The notes: generated by a model not told the origin, from the sequence alone. Shown: positions 17,565 to 26,673, counted from the stretch's first letter. The stretch: 64,000 bases of DNA from Nocardia macrotermitis (GCF_009604405.1 NZ_WEGK01000002.1:558001-622000); one strand, 5' to 3'. Translations and numbers: made by a program.

Positions 17565-18734
17565 TCAGCGGCCCAGGATGCCGTCCAGCCAGTCGAAGGT
17601 GCGCTGGTGGAACAGGGCGGTCGCGCCCTCGTGGCAGTGTTCGCCGCCGCCCTCGTCCTCGCGGAAGGTGATGAATTCCTTGGGGCAGGTCAGTGCGTCG
17701 AAGATCTGCCGCGGTTGGCCGGTGAAGAACTGGTCGTTCTCGGCCTCGAGGACCAGGGTCGGGCAGGTGATCCGGTCGGCGAGGCCCGCCATCGTGTAGG
17801 GCTCGATCGCCTTCCCCATCTCCTCGGGAGCGGACAGTCCGAACGTCCACAGGCCGTTGCGAATTATCCAGCGCGCCTGGGTGTTCTGTGCCATGAGCGC
17901 CTCGAGTCCGCCGGGTAGCCGCGCCGCGATCTCGTCGATGGCCGCGAACGGGCCGTGGCATTCGAAGACCCCGTCGTGCAGGACGCAGGCGGCGATCCGG
18001 TGTTCGAAGGCGGCGGCCCGCGCGGCGAGGTAGCCGCCCAGGCTGGTGCCGACGAGTGCGAGCCGGTCGGCGTCCACCCCGGGCAGGCCGAGCGCGAAAT
18101 CCACGACGGGCGTGACCACGGCCTCCCAGTCCGGCCGGAAGTGCAGGCCCTGATCACGCACGGTGCTGCCCTGGCCCGGCCCGTCGAATGCCAGGACGTG
18201 ATAGCCGCGCCGCAGTGCGCCCGCGGCGAGCGCGAAGTAGTCCTCCTCCAGCGTGGAGTCGTATCCGCCGTGGTAGATCACGGTCGGGCGGCGTTCGCCG
18301 GAATCGTCGGCCAGGAACAGATAGCCGGGCAGGGTGGTGTCCTCGTAGGGGATCCGTACTCGGCGGGCGGGAGTGTCGAGTAGCGCGGCGGCCTCGTCGA
18401 AGGTCTGCTGCGACGCTCGGGCGAGACGTGCCGATTCGGCGTCGTCAGCGGGGTCCTCGCGCCGGTAGAAGTCGGCGGTTCGGTAGTAGTTCGACGCCCG
18501 CAGCAGCGCTTCGCGAGCGCTGACTCGATGCCCGGCGGCCAGCGCGTAGCGGCCGATGCGCTCGACCCGCGCGGCCGTCGCGGCCCACTGCGTCGACCAG
18601 GCGGCCTCGTCGTTCTCCGGGATCTGCCGACAGGTCACCAGCACTTCGCCGAGTTCCGCGCCGCCGTAGGTCGCGTACCCCGCGGCGCGCAGTGCCTCGA
18701 AGGAGAAGGACTCGTCGTCGTAGAGAAATTTCAT
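17565..18734 (-). CDS. Alpha/beta hydrolase (DUF1100/FrsA-type esterase fold)
   Basis: The 389-residue protein has a helical N-terminal lid region (residues 1-140, with YALAAGHRVSAREALLRASN) and then an alpha/beta-hydrolase core: RRPTVIYHGGYDST as the oxyanion region, VLAFDGPGQGST, the nucleophile elbow GTSLGG (Ser about 231), LVLEAENDQFFTG as the acid and GGGEHCHEG with the catalytic His. It resembles enzymes of the 2,6-dihydropseudooxynicotine hydrolase/dipeptidyl-peptidase-like group; substrate is unknown. ATG 18734 follows AAAGG. A divergent TetR gene and two palindromes in between suggest substrate-linked induction. Confidence 0.88.
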   Translation of the reverse strand: MKFLYDDESFSFEALRAAGYATYGGAELGEVLVTCRQIPENDEAAWSTQWAATAARVERIGRYALAAGHRVSAREALLRASNYYRTADFYRREDPADDAESARLARASQQTFDEAAALLDTPARRVRIPYEDTTLPGYLFLADDSGERRPTVIYHGGYDSTLEEDYFALAAGALRRGYHVLAFDGPGQGSTVRDQGLHFRPDWEAVVTPVVDFALGLPGVDADRLALVGTSLGGYLAARAAAFEHRIAACVLHDGVFECHGPFAAIDEIAARLPGGLEALMAQNTQARWIIRNGLWTFGLSAPEEMGKAIEPYTMAGLADRITCPTLVLEAENDQFFTGQPRQIFDALTCPKEFITFREDEGGGEHCHEGATALFHQRTFDWLDGILGR

Positions 18735-18756
18735 GGCCGGACACCTTTCCCTTGAA

Positions 18757-18780
18757 GAACGATACGGTCCCGTTCCGTTC
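18757..18780. promoter_or_regulatory. Palindromic operator 1 in the hydrolase/TetR spacer
   Basis: The 24 bases follow GAACGNNACGGNNCCGTNNCGTTC, symmetric at 18 of 24 positions, and contain CGTTCCGT, shared with the second palindrome. It stands 22 bases upstream of the hydrolase start. Confidence 0.6.
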
Positions 18781-18804
18781 ATATCGACGCTAACACCGGA
18801 TCCG

Positions 18805-18826
18805 GACGGAACGCAACGGTTCCGTC
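18805..18826. promoter_or_regulatory. Palindromic operator 2 overlapping the TetR promoter
   Basis: GACGGAAC (18805-18812) and GTTCCGTC (18819-18826) are perfect inverted arms around GCAACG. A TATCCT hexamer at 18832-18837 lies seven bases before the TetR ATG, so binding here would cover the -35 region. Centre-to-centre distance to operator 1 is 47 bases. Confidence 0.7.
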
Positions 18827-18843
18827 TCGGTTATCCTCGGGAC

Positions 18844-19461
18844 ATGGCAAAGGAGCGGACGTCGGCTCGGCCCGCCACGGGCGGCGCGGCCCTGCGACAG
18901 CACGTCACCGACGCGATCACCGCGGCGACCTTCGCCGAACTTGCCGAATCCGGCTATGCGCGGCTGTCCATGGAGGCCATCGCGCGCCGCGCGGGTGTGG
19001 GCAAGGCGGCGCTGTATCGGCGCTGGTCGTCCAAGGACGAGATGCTCGCCGAGCTGATCCGCCAGGCCGTCCGCGACACCCTGCCGCCGATCCCGGACAC
19101 CGGAGTCCTGCGCACCGACCTACGGCAACTGCTGGACACGTTCCGCGATCAGCTCACGAACAAGACGGTCCGCAGCATCGGTGCGTCCCTGTTCGCCGAG
19201 GCCCACCACAACGAGGCCCTCGCCGAGGTCCTGCGCACCGTCGTCGGCGCGCCCCGCCGCGAGAACGCCCGCACGGTCCTGCGCGCCGCCATCGACCGCG
19301 GCGAACTCCCCGCCGATCTCGACCTGGAACTCGCCTCGGACCTACTCATCGCCCCCCTCGGTCTCCGCATCCTGGTCCTGTCCGGCGACAGCGACGACGC
19401 CTACCTCGAAACCCTCACCACCGCACTCGAAGCCGCCCTGAAAGCCGCCCGTTCCGGCTGA
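18844..19461 (+). CDS. TetR-family transcriptional regulator
   Basis: The 205-residue protein has a TetR HTH at residues 20-65 (ITAATFAELAESGYARLSME, then AIARRAGVGKAALYRRWSSK) and a C-terminal ligand domain of the TetR_C_11-like type (DLRQLLDTFRDQL ... RENARTVLRAAIDRGELP). It is transcribed away from the hydrolase gene with 109 bases between starts. Two palindromes sharing CGTTCCGT lie in that gap, so it most likely represses both genes. The -10-like TATCCT sits seven bases before the ATG and no ribosome site is seen, which suggests a leaderless message. Ligand unknown. Confidence 0.88.
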   Translation: MAKERTSARPATGGAALRQHVTDAITAATFAELAESGYARLSMEAIARRAGVGKAALYRRWSSKDEMLAELIRQAVRDTLPPIPDTGVLRTDLRQLLDTFRDQLTNKTVRSIGASLFAEAHHNEALAEVLRTVVGAPRRENARTVLRAAIDRGELPADLDLELASDLLIAPLGLRILVLSGDSDDAYLETLTTALEAALKAARSG

Positions 19462-20090
19462 CATTCGATCAAGGTTGGTCTCGGTCGGCAGCGCGCCGGA
19501 GGTAACGCCCCGGCGAGCGCTCGTCCGCTCGCAACGGCTGGCAACTCGGTGCAGGCAGCGTCCCGACTGCGGGGCGGCATGCATCGGCGGCGTCACCCTG
19601 CTGGACCGATGCCCAGTATCGGACGTCGAGCGCGGGTCCGGTTGTCTCCGTGCTCATCTGTCCGCGCATCGAGTCGGCTGTGTGCGGCCGGGTATCGAAC
19701 CGTTCGTTGGGGTTGTTGTGCGGGGCTGGGTGTTGAACTGTTCGTCGGGATGTCGTCTGCGGCCAGGTGTCCGACTGTCCGCTGAGGTTGTGTGCGCCCG
19801 GGTGTCGAACTGGTCGGCGAGGGTTGCTGTCTCGCGGTCGGATCGGGTGTGCTCGTGTGTGATTGGTCATAGTTGGGGTGGGGTGCCGTGCCGGGACGTC
19901 CGGGCACGTGGGCATGCTCTCGGGTGCCTCGGCCGGGAAGTGGTCCCGTTGTCGTCCGAAGGTTCGCTGTTGCCCGGTGAATGCCTGGTCGCGGGATCGG
20001 CGACGGTCGTTGCGGGGGCCTCTCGCGGGGCGGTGAGCGGGTGCGGAGGCGGTGCGGCGTGGGGGTGGGTCGGGGCGTATCGTGCGGTTC
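19462..20090. other. Gene-free region with degenerate 35-38-bp repeats before hemB
   Basis: No convincing gene is seen in 629 bases. Between about 19680 and 19830 a loose repeat recurs with the motif GGGTGTCGAACTG: starts at 19690, 19728, 19765 and 19800, each preceded by a TGTGCGG/CTGCGG-like block. The copies are diverged. The hemB promoter should lie at the right end, where TATCGT stands at 20078-20083. Confidence 0.5.
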
Positions 20091-21068
20091 ATGACCGGAA
20101 TGGACCGCCCGCGGCGGTTGCGTCGTACTCCTGCTCTGCGGCGTCTCGTAGCCGAAACCTCACTGGAACCAAGGCATTTGGTGCTGCCCATGTTCGTCGC
20201 CGACGGGCTGGACGAACCGCGCGAGATCGGCTCGATGCCGGGCGTGCACCAGCATTCGATGGATTCGCTGCGCAAGGCGGCCGTGGAGGCGGTCACCGCG
20301 GGGGTCGGCGGGCTGATGTTGTTCGGCGTTCCGCGTCCGGAGGACAAGGATGCGGACGGCAGCCTGGCCAGCGATCCCGACGGCATCCTGAACCGCGGCC
20401 TGCGCGCGCTGGCCGCGGAGGTCGGCGACGCGACGGTGATCATGGCCGACACCTGCCTGGACGAATTCACCGATCACGGCCACTGCGGCGTGCTGTCCCC
20501 GGACGGCGCGGTGGACAACGACGCGACCCTGGAACGCTACGTCGCGATGGCGCTGGCCCAGGCCGAGGCGGGCGCGGATCTGCTCGGCCCCAGCGGCATG
20601 ATGGACGGCCAGGTCGCCGCGATCCGCGAGGCGCTGGACGAGGCCGGGCGCATCGACACCGGCATCCTGGCCTACACCGCGAAGTACGCCTCGGCGTTCT
20701 ACGGCCCGTTCCGCGAGGCGGTCTCCTCCTCGCTGCAGGGCGATCGCCGTACCTACCAACAGGATTCGGCCAACCGCCGCGAGGCGATCCGGGAACTGGA
20801 GCTGGATCTGGCCGAGGGCGCGGACCTCGTGATGGTCAAGCCCGCCATGTCCTACCTGGACATTCTCCGCGATGTGGCCGACCGTTCCACCGTGCCGGTG
20901 GCCGCGTACCAGATCTCCGGCGAGTACTCGATGATCACCGCCGCCGCCGCGAACGGGTGGATCGACCGGCGTGCCGCGATCCTGGAATCGCTCGTGGGCA
21001 TCCGGCGGGCGGGCGCGGACATCGTGCTCACCTACTGGGCCACCGAAGTCGCGCATTGGTTGTCGTGA
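20091..21068 (+). CDS. hemB: Delta-aminolevulinic acid dehydratase (porphobilinogen synthase)
   Basis: The 325-residue enzyme condenses two 5-aminolevulinates to porphobilinogen. It shows [30 protein letters not shown] (metal-binding region with Cys, Asp and His), [19 protein letters not shown], the first catalytic lysine in [18 protein letters not shown], and the Schiff-base lysine in [12 protein letters not shown]. The start is ATG 20091; ATG 20100 is an in-frame alternative. A TATCGT hexamer seven bases before the chosen ATG suggests a leaderless or short-leader message. It is separated from hemACD by 3 kb of unrelated genes. Confidence 0.96.
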   Translation: MTGMDRPRRLRRTPALRRLVAETSLEPRHLVLPMFVADGLDEPREIGSMPGVHQHSMDSLRKAAVEAVTAGVGGLMLFGVPRPEDKDADGSLASDPDGILNRGLRALAAEVGDATVIMADTCLDEFTDHGHCGVLSPDGAVDNDATLERYVAMALAQAEAGADLLGPSGMMDGQVAAIREALDEAGRIDTGILAYTAKYASAFYGPFREAVSSSLQGDRRTYQQDSANRREAIRELELDLAEGADLVMVKPAMSYLDILRDVADRSTVPVAAYQISGEYSMITAAAANGWIDRRAAILESLVGIRRAGADIVLTYWATEVAHWLS

Positions 21069-21081
21069 CCGAAAAGATTTC

Positions 21082-21624
21082 GTGGCTGTCGTGAATCCGT
21101 GGACCCCGCCGGTACCCCCCGCGCCCGACCGGCCGATGCCCGACGACGTTCGTACCGCGTCCCAATTGTGGTGGGGCGCAATAACTCTGGGTGTGGTGCG
21201 GCTGTTCGCAGGGATGTGGACCCGCTTCGAACACCGGCACACGATCGCCCGGAACGTCTACGGTCAGTTGCGCACCCAGGACCCGCAGACGCCGCTGGCG
21301 ACCTACGAGCTGATGGTCACCGTCCTCATCGTGATGGGCATCGTCTTCGGGCTGGCGCTCGCCGCGGCGGGTCTGGGCGTGGCGCATCAGCTGCGGCGCG
21401 GGAAACCGTGGGCGCGCATGCTGTTCGACATCGCGGCCATCGTGCTGGTGATCGGCGGCGTGAACTCGATGTTCGGTCTCGGGGCGATCTCCGGCACCGG
21501 TGAGATGGTCGCCGGCGCTGCTGCCATCCTGCAGGCGGTGCTTGCCGCCGGAGCCGTATTCCTTTGTCACCGAACGGAATCCAACGCCTACTTCGCGGGG
21601 AACGGAAATCGGTTGCCGCGGTGA
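21082..21624 (+). CDS. Four-helix membrane protein, Rv0513-like
   Basis: The 180-residue protein has a Pro-rich cytoplasmic N-terminus (NPWTPPVPPAPDRPMPDDV) and four hydrophobic segments: around LWWGAITLGVVRLFAGMW, LMVTVLIVMGIVFGLALAAA, MLFDIAAIVLVIGGVNSMFG and VAGAAAILQAVLAAGAVFLC. M. tuberculosis Rv0513, directly after hemB, has the same size and design and no known function. GTG 21082 is chosen for GAAAAG upstream; GTG 21091 is possible. It lies 13 bases after hemB and is probably co-transcribed. Confidence 0.8.
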   Translation: MAVVNPWTPPVPPAPDRPMPDDVRTASQLWWGAITLGVVRLFAGMWTRFEHRHTIARNVYGQLRTQDPQTPLATYELMVTVLIVMGIVFGLALAAAGLGVAHQLRRGKPWARMLFDIAAIVLVIGGVNSMFGLGAISGTGEMVAGAAAILQAVLAAGAVFLCHRTESNAYFAGNGNRLPR

Positions 21625-21709
21625 ATTTGTCACCGGTGCGGCGGCATGTATCGTGAGGGTTGTCACAGAGGACCTGGGAACCGGATGTCGTAGGTCGTGC
21701 GTTCCCGAG

Positions 21710-21729
21710 CGGATCGCGCGAGCGATCCG
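21710..21729. other. Perfect stem-loop before a 40-residue membrane protein gene
   Basis: CGGATCGC (21710-21717) and GCGATCCG (21722-21729) pair perfectly around GCGA, a stable tetraloop. It lies just upstream of the GCGGAGG ribosome site for the gene at 21744. It may be a leader structure or a weak terminator of the upstream operon. Confidence 0.5.
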
Positions 21730-21743
21730 GAGAAGCGGAGGCA

Positions 21744-21866
21744 ATGATGCGAGTGGTGATTCAGCAGCCGCAGAGCCTTCGGCGCGACGTCGTGATGATG
21801 GCGCTGGTCCTCGTTCTCGGTCTGCTCACGCTGGCCGTGCTGCTGCTGCCCGGTATGGTCGGCTGA
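21744..21866 (+). CDS. Single-helix small membrane protein (40 residues)
   Basis: MMRVVIQQPQSLRRDVVMMA, then a hydrophobic helix rich in Leu and Val ending LLLPGMVG. The charge pattern (Arg before, none after) predicts N-terminus inside. GCGGAGG lies seven bases before ATG 21744. Family unknown. It is followed after 58 bases by another membrane protein gene on the same strand. Confidence 0.6.
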   Translation: MMRVVIQQPQSLRRDVVMMALVLVLGLLTLAVLLLPGMVG

Positions 21867-21924
21867 ATCGCTTCGCTCCATCTCGGAGGTTCCCTCGGGC
21901 GGGCGAGACAGCCTGGAGGTTTCC

Positions 21925-22461
21925 GTGACCGATACCCGAGCCCCGGCCGACGTGCGTTTCGCCGAGCCCGGCGCGCGCTGGCGTGCCGTCGCCTACGGTC
22001 CGCTGATCTGCCTGATCGTGTTGATCCTGGAACTGGTGCTGGGCCACGGTCCGGTGCACTGGTTCGGGTTGATCTTCTGCGCGGCGCTGCTGGCCGGATT
22101 CGTGTCGTTGCAGGTCGTCGCGGGTAAGCGGCATGTCAGCGTGGAACTCACCGATACCTCGCTGCGCGAAGGCGCCGAGACGTTGGAGCTGTCCCGGATC
22201 GCCGCGGTCCTGCCCGAGCACGACGACGAGTCCTGGGACGATGACGACTGGCAGTCGGCGCGTGCGCTCGGCGAACTGGCCGGTGTGCCGCGGCGCCGCA
22301 AGGGCATCGGCCTGAAATTGCGGGACGGCGGTCTGGTGCAGGCGTGGGCGCGCGATCATCGGCGGCTGCGCGCGGAGTTGACCGCGGCGATCGAGGGACG
22401 GGCTGCCGGGGAGCAGGCGGCCGAAGATCAGGCGAGCGACGACGAGGAAGGCACTCGATGA
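21925..22461 (+). CDS. Two-helix membrane protein of unknown function
   Basis: The 178-residue protein has a short polar N-terminus, two adjacent transmembrane helices (YGPLICLIVLILELVLGHGP and FGLIFCAALLAGFVSLQVVA) and a soluble C-terminal domain of about 100 residues with KRHVSVELTDTSLREG and an acidic block EHDDESWDDDDW. The strand-rich part after the second helix resembles bacterial PH-like domains, but this is uncertain. The GTG at 21925 follows CTGGAGG. Its stop overlaps the next start by four bases, so the two products probably work together. Confidence 0.75.
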   Translation: MTDTRAPADVRFAEPGARWRAVAYGPLICLIVLILELVLGHGPVHWFGLIFCAALLAGFVSLQVVAGKRHVSVELTDTSLREGAETLELSRIAAVLPEHDDESWDDDDWQSARALGELAGVPRRRKGIGLKLRDGGLVQAWARDHRRLRAELTAAIEGRAAGEQAAEDQASDDEEGTR

Positions 22462-22703
22462 TGCAGCGGCTGTGGCCGGTCCTGGACGTGGTCGTGCTGG
22501 TGGCCTGCATCGCGGGCGTCGCACCGGCCTGGCATGCGGGAATCGAGTCGGTGCCGTTCGCCGCGTCGGGGGATCTGCCCGCCTTCGAGGCGACCCGGTA
22601 CAGCGGGCCGTGGCTGGGGTTGGCCGCGCTGCTGGTCGCGGTGGCCGGATTGGCGCTCATCGATCTGATCGCGCGGTCGGTTCGACGCGCTCGCCGGGCC
22701 TGA
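22458..22703 (+). CDS. Small two-helix membrane protein
   Basis: The 81-residue protein has an N-terminal helix (LWPVLDVVVLVACIAGVAPAW) and a second one (WLGLAALLVAVAGLALIDLI), joined by about 30 residues probably outside, and an Arg-rich end RSVRRARRA. ATG 22458 lies inside the stop of the preceding gene. Function unknown. Confidence 0.7.
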   Translation: MMQRLWPVLDVVVLVACIAGVAPAWHAGIESVPFAASGDLPAFEATRYSGPWLGLAALLVAVAGLALIDLIARSVRRARRA

Positions 22704-22913
22704 GTCGCGAGTCCGCCGCCCCCGGAGCCAGCGAGTCCGCCGCCCTGAGTCACGCCCCCGTCGCCCTGATCCGTCTACCCGGGTAACGCCCACGCACCCG
22801 GTCGAATTCGAAGCGCCGATCGAGCCGAGCGCCGGGCGGGACCGAATATCGCGGATCGGGGCCAACTTTCGGCAATCACTGGTAACTCGACGTTTCGTGG
22901 GGACACTGAAGAT

Positions 22914-23135
22914 ATGTCCCGCACGTATCCCGTGCAGCGCAGAGTCGTGGTGATGGTGGCCGTCGGCGTCATCGGACTGGCCACCGTGGGCCTGGATGTG
23001 CTCACCGTGATGGACGCCGGTCCGGCCCCGGAACCGGTGACCAGATCACGTCTGGTCGACGGCCTGCCCGGGCCGGTGAGCTGCCTGGTGTCGACCGGAT
23101 TCGCGCTGTCCTGCCTGCGACCCGGGCACCGGTAG
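22914..23135 (+). CDS. Possible small secreted or anchored protein
   Basis: The 73-residue frame starts with a basic stretch and a hydrophobic helix (RRVVVMVAVGVIGLATVGLD), then a Pro-rich tail with two cysteines (VSCLVSTGFALSC) that could form a disulfide outside the cell. The ribosome site is poor and no family is recognised, so the gene call is tentative. It ends three bases from the end of the convergent secreted-protein gene. Confidence 0.45.
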   Translation: MSRTYPVQRRVVVMVAVGVIGLATVGLDVLTVMDAGPAPEPVTRSRLVDGLPGPVSCLVSTGFALSCLRPGHR

Positions 23136-23138
23136 GGG

Positions 23139-23525
23139 TCAGCTCCAGTGCTCGTAGATGTCGAGCACGCGGGAGCCGTGTGTGCCGGGGGCGTCCAGGT
23201 AGATGATGACGTTCCCGTCCGGATGCGCGGCCGATTCGAGCAGCAGCTCGCGCGGTGAGGCGTGGATGCCGCCCCGCGGATCGCGGTAGATCCGACTGCC
23301 CGGATGCAGGCCCGCGCCCATGTGGTTCAGCGGGACGACCTTGCCGATCAACGCGGGAATCGGGCCTTCGGCCAGGGCCGCGGTCTCCTCGTGCGACAGG
23401 CTGACCCCGATCCGCCCCTGATCCGGCTGTGCGACCACCTGACCCGCCGAGGCCGCGGTCGCGGCGCAGGTCAGTGCGGTGCCCGCGAGGGCGGTCAGGG
23501 TCGCGCCGACGATCAAGGTTCGCAT
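23139..23525 (-). CDS. Putative secreted protein
   Basis: The 128-residue protein starts [20 protein letters not shown] and has a likely Sec cleavage at AASAGQ, near residue 25-30. The mature part (about 100 residues) has [19 protein letters not shown] and ends [12 protein letters not shown]. An AGGAGAGA ribosome site precedes ATG 23525. No enzyme motif is recognised; actinobacterial exported proteins of this size are common and mostly unknown. Confidence 0.75.
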   Translation of the reverse strand: MRTLIVGATLTALAGTALTCAATAASAGQVVAQPDQGRIGVSLSHEETAALAEGPIPALIGKVVPLNHMGAGLHPGSRIYRDPRGGIHASPRELLLESAAHPDGNVIIYLDAPGTHGSRVLDIYEHWS

Positions 23526-23644
23526 GAATCTCTCCTGCGCAGGGTTACGGATGATGGACAGAGGGTACGCAGTGGCAACCATCGAGCGATCGAAATGGGC
23601 TCGAACGGCGCTCCGGCGTGTTGCGGCCGCGCCGGAGATCGGGT

Positions 23645-23663
23645 GTGGGGTGGCTCACCCCAC
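23645..23663. other. Stem-loop upstream of hemL
   Basis: GTGGGGTG (23645-23652) pairs perfectly with CACCCCAC (23656-23663) around GCT; flanking GGGT and ACCC may extend it. It lies 48 bases before the hemL start and could be a leader hairpin or a protein-binding palindrome. Confidence 0.45.
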
Positions 23664-23711
23664 TACACCCTGTCGTCGACGGGTGCGGGCGGGGCTGCGA
23701 CACTGGAGGCC

Positions 23712-25025
23712 GTGAGTTCTTCTCCGGCCTCCGCGCAACTGTTCGATCGCGCCGCTGCGATCATTCCCGGCGGCGTGAATTCGCCTGTGCGAGCGTTCCG
23801 TTCGGTCGGCGGTACACCGCGGTTCATCACCTCCGCGCACGGGTACACGCTCACCGACGCCGATGGCGCCGAGTACGTGGATCTGGTGTGTTCGTGGGGG
23901 CCGATGATTCTCGGTCACGCGCATCCGGCGGTCGTGGAGGCGGTGCGGAAGGTCGCGCTGGACGGGTTGTCGTTCGGTGCGCCGACCGCCGGGGAGATCG
24001 AACTGGCCGAGGAGATCGCCGCGCGGGTGGAACCCGTGGAACGGGTGCGGCTGGTCAATTCCGGGACCGAGGCGACGATGAGCGCGGTGCGGCTGGCCCG
24101 CGGGTTCACCGGTCGCAGCAAGATCATCAAGTTCTCCGGGTGTTATCACGGGCACGTCGACGCGCTGCTCGCCGACGCCGGATCGGGTGTCGCGACGCTG
24201 GGCCTGCCGACCTCGCCGGGCGTCACCGGGGCGCAGGCGGCCGACACCATCGTGCTGCCCTACAACGACCTGGACGCGGTGGCCGCCGCGTTCGCCGCGC
24301 ATCCCGACGACATCGCGTGCGTCATCACCGAGGCCGCGGCGGGCAACATGGGCACGGTCGCCCCGCAGCCCGGATACAACGCGGGCCTGCGCCGGCTGAC
24401 CTCCGAACACGGCGCGCTGCTGATCATGGACGAGGTCATGACCGGATTCCGGGTGAGCTCGTCCGGGTGGTTCGGGATCGACGGGGTCGCGGGCGATCTG
24501 TACACCTTCGGCAAGGTGATGAGCGGCGGGCTGCCCGCGGCGGCGTTCGGCGGACGCGCCGAGGTGATGAACAAGCTCGCGCCGATCGGGCCGGTGTATC
24601 AGGCCGGGACGTTGTCGGGGAATCCGGTCGCGGTCGCGGCGGGGCTGGCGTCGTTGCGCGCGGCCGACGCGGAGGTCTACGCGGCCCTGGATCGCAACGC
24701 GAAGCGGCTCGGTTCGCTGGTGAGCGGCGCGCTGGACACGGCGGGGGTCGCCCATCAGGTGCAATTCGCGGGCAATATGGTGAGCGTGTTCTTCGCCGAC
24801 CGCCCGGTTACCGACTACGCCGCCGCGAAGGCCAGCCAGACCTGGCGTTTCCCGGCCTTCTTCCACGCTCTGCTCGATCGCGGCGTCTACGCCCCGCCGA
24901 GCGCATTCGAGACGTGGTTCGTCTCCGCCGCGCTCGACGAGGACGCATTCGACCGCATCGCCGCCGCCCTGCCCGCCGCCGCCGCGGCCGCGGCGGCCGC
25001 CACACCCGAAGGATCCGACGCGTGA
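23712..25025 (+). CDS. hemL: Glutamate-1-semialdehyde 2,1-aminomutase
   Basis: The 437-residue PLP enzyme converts glutamate-1-semialdehyde to 5-aminolevulinate, using the product of HemA. It shows [18 protein letters not shown], the PLP-phosphate contact [39 protein letters not shown] and the PLP lysine in [17 protein letters not shown]. An alanine run (AAAAAAAA) precedes the C-terminus TPEGSDA. GTG 23712 follows CTGGAGG. It overlaps the next gene through GTGA, so hemL and the phosphatase-like gene are coupled. Confidence 0.97.
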   Translation: MSSSPASAQLFDRAAAIIPGGVNSPVRAFRSVGGTPRFITSAHGYTLTDADGAEYVDLVCSWGPMILGHAHPAVVEAVRKVALDGLSFGAPTAGEIELAEEIAARVEPVERVRLVNSGTEATMSAVRLARGFTGRSKIIKFSGCYHGHVDALLADAGSGVATLGLPTSPGVTGAQAADTIVLPYNDLDAVAAAFAAHPDDIACVITEAAAGNMGTVAPQPGYNAGLRRLTSEHGALLIMDEVMTGFRVSSSGWFGIDGVAGDLYTFGKVMSGGLPAAAFGGRAEVMNKLAPIGPVYQAGTLSGNPVAVAAGLASLRAADAEVYAALDRNAKRLGSLVSGALDTAGVAHQVQFAGNMVSVFFADRPVTDYAAAKASQTWRFPAFFHALLDRGVYAPPSAFETWFVSAALDEDAFDRIAAALPAAAAAAAAATPEGSDA

Positions 25026-25762
25026 ACGAGCGCACCGAGCCAGCCGACGAGACCACCACCGACACACCGCAGGACGGCCCGTCCGACGCGGTCGTATCCG
25101 ACGCGCCCGCGGAACTGTCCGCCGACGTCGCGGATACCGAGACGATCGTGCACGTGATGCGGCACGGCGAGGTGCACAACCCGAAGGGCATCCTGTACGG
25201 CCGCCTACCCGGGTTCGCCCTGTCGGTGACGGGCCGGTCCCAGGCCGCGGCGGTCGGGCGCGCGCTCGCCGATCACGACATCACGCTGGTGGTGGCCTCG
25301 CCGCTGCAACGCGCGCAGGAGACCGCCGGTGCGATCGCCGATCGGCACGAATTGATCGTGCGCACCGACGACAATCTGATCGAGGCGGGCAACACCTTCG
25401 AGGGTCTGCGCGTCGCGGTCGGTGACGGCGCGCTGCGCAAGCCGCGGCACTGGTGGAAGCTGCGCGACCCGTTCACTCCGTCGTGGGGCGAGCCGTATCT
25501 GCAGATCGCGCATCGCATGCTGGCCGCGGTCAACAAGGCCCGTGTGGAGGCCGCCGGTCACGAGGCCGTCGTGGTTTCCCATCAGCTTCCGGTCTGGACG
25601 CTGCGCCGTTTCCTCGAGGGTAAGCGCCTCTGGCACGATCCGCGCACCCGTCAGTGCTCCCTCGCCTCCCTGACTTCCCTTGTGTACCAAGGGGATACGT
25701 TGATCGACATCGTCTACTCCGAACCTGCGGGGGAATCGGATCCTCGGGTGACCGGGGCGTGA
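25022..25762 (+). CDS. Histidine phosphatase (phosphoglycerate-mutase-like) protein, Rv0525-like
   Basis: The 246-residue protein has an acidic 40-residue N-terminal tail and a histidine phosphatase domain: [14 protein letters not shown] with the RHG catalytic His, [12 protein letters not shown], and the second His in [11 protein letters not shown]. The natural substrate is not known; M. tuberculosis Rv0525 in the same position after hemL is also uncharacterised. The GTG start overlaps the hemL stop. Confidence 0.88.
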   Translation: MNERTEPADETTTDTPQDGPSDAVVSDAPAELSADVADTETIVHVMRHGEVHNPKGILYGRLPGFALSVTGRSQAAAVGRALADHDITLVVASPLQRAQETAGAIADRHELIVRTDDNLIEAGNTFEGLRVAVGDGALRKPRHWWKLRDPFTPSWGEPYLQIAHRMLAAVNKARVEAAGHEAVVVSHQLPVWTLRRFLEGKRLWHDPRTRQCSLASLTSLVYQGDTLIDIVYSEPAGESDPRVTGA

Positions 25763-26058
25763 GCGGCTCGGCACACGACAGAACCGAGGGGTACGGAGTT
25801 CGGCCCGGCGGCGGTTCCGCGTCGGTTGCGGCGTCCGGAAAGCCCAGTGCGCCACGCAGATTCGGTGCGATTGGGCGTTCAGGTGACGGTAGCGCCGAGC
25901 GGCGCCACGGTATCGATGCCGACCGAAACTGTGCTGATGCGCACCGGGTGACAGGGTCCATGGCCGAAGCGCGGATTCCCGGTCGTTCGGATCAGTTCGG
26001 CGCAGGACATCGCGTCGGCGCGGTCGCGCGGCGTGGGACATTCGGTGCGCCGGGTGTG
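25763..26058. other. Spacer before the TlpA-like gene, open in frame
   Basis: This stretch stays open in frame with the following thioredoxin-like gene, back to a GTG at 25759 that overlaps the preceding stop. The encoded residues are low-complexity and would bury the lipoprotein signal 100 residues into the chain, so I treat it as non-coding. Confidence 0.5.
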
Positions 26059-26673
26059 GTGAGCAAGCGCAGGCGGGTGCGGGTCGTGGTGCCGGTGTTG
26101 ATCGCGTGCGCGGCGCTGGTAGTGGCGCTCGCCGGGTGCTCGACCGGTAGTGACGCGGTGGCGCAGGGGGGGACGTTCCAGTTCGTTTCGCCCGGGGGGA
26201 AGACCGATATCTTCTACGATCCGGCGGCGAAGCGGGGGACGATCGGGAAGCTGTCGGGGCCGAATCTGCTGACGAACAAGACCGTTTCGGTGGATGACTT
26301 CCCGAATCAGGTTGTGGTGCTGAATGTTTGGGGTCAGTGGTGTGGGCCCTGCCGCGCGGAGGCGCCCGAACTCGAGAAGGTGTACGAGCAGTCCGAGGCG
26401 CGCGGGGTCGCGTTCCTGGGGATCAATGTGCGCGATCCGGAACAGGACAAGGCGCAGGACTTCGTGAACACCAATCACATCGGGTATCCGTCGATCTACG
26501 ATCCGGAATTCCGCAGCCTGCTGGCTCTCGGCGGGAAGTTTCCGACCAGCGTCATTCCCACGACGTTGGTGCTGGATCGCAAGCATCGGGTCGCGGCGGT
26601 TTTCCTGCGGTCATTGCTGGCCGGTGATCTGCAACCGGTTGTGGATCGGCTCGCCGCGGAGAGTGCGCGGTGA
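26059..26673 (+). CDS. TlpA/ResA-type thioredoxin lipoprotein, Rv0526-like
   Basis: The 204-residue protein has an N-terminal signal with basic KRRRVRVV, a hydrophobic core and the lipobox LAGC, so it is lipid-anchored on the outer face of the membrane. The thioredoxin-fold domain has VVLNVWGQWCGPCRAEAPEL (redox pair near residues 95 and 98) and a cis-Pro strand TSVIPTTLVLD. It probably reduces the haem-binding cysteines of apocytochrome c, taking electrons from CcdA, encoded next. GTG 26056 or 26059 is the likely start because the signal peptide follows at once. First gene of the cytochrome c maturation (system II) cluster. Confidence 0.9.
   Translation: MSKRRRVRVVVPVLIACAALVVALAGCSTGSDAVAQGGTFQFVSPGGKTDIFYDPAAKRGTIGKLSGPNLLTNKTVSVDDFPNQVVVLNVWGQWCGPCRAEAPELEKVYEQSEARGVAFLGINVRDPEQDKAQDFVNTNHIGYPSIYDPEFRSLLALGGKFPTSVIPTTLVLDRKHRVAAVFLRSLLAGDLQPVVDRLAAESAR

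Noticed and set aside
19469..20470. 333-codon minus-strand frame over the hemB leader
   Set aside because: It runs into the antisense of hemB, has a low-complexity Thr/Pro/Arg product and no ribosome site.
25763..26058. Long N-terminal extension of the TlpA-like protein from GTG 25759
   Set aside because: It would place the lipoprotein signal in mid-chain; the start just before the signal is more sensible.
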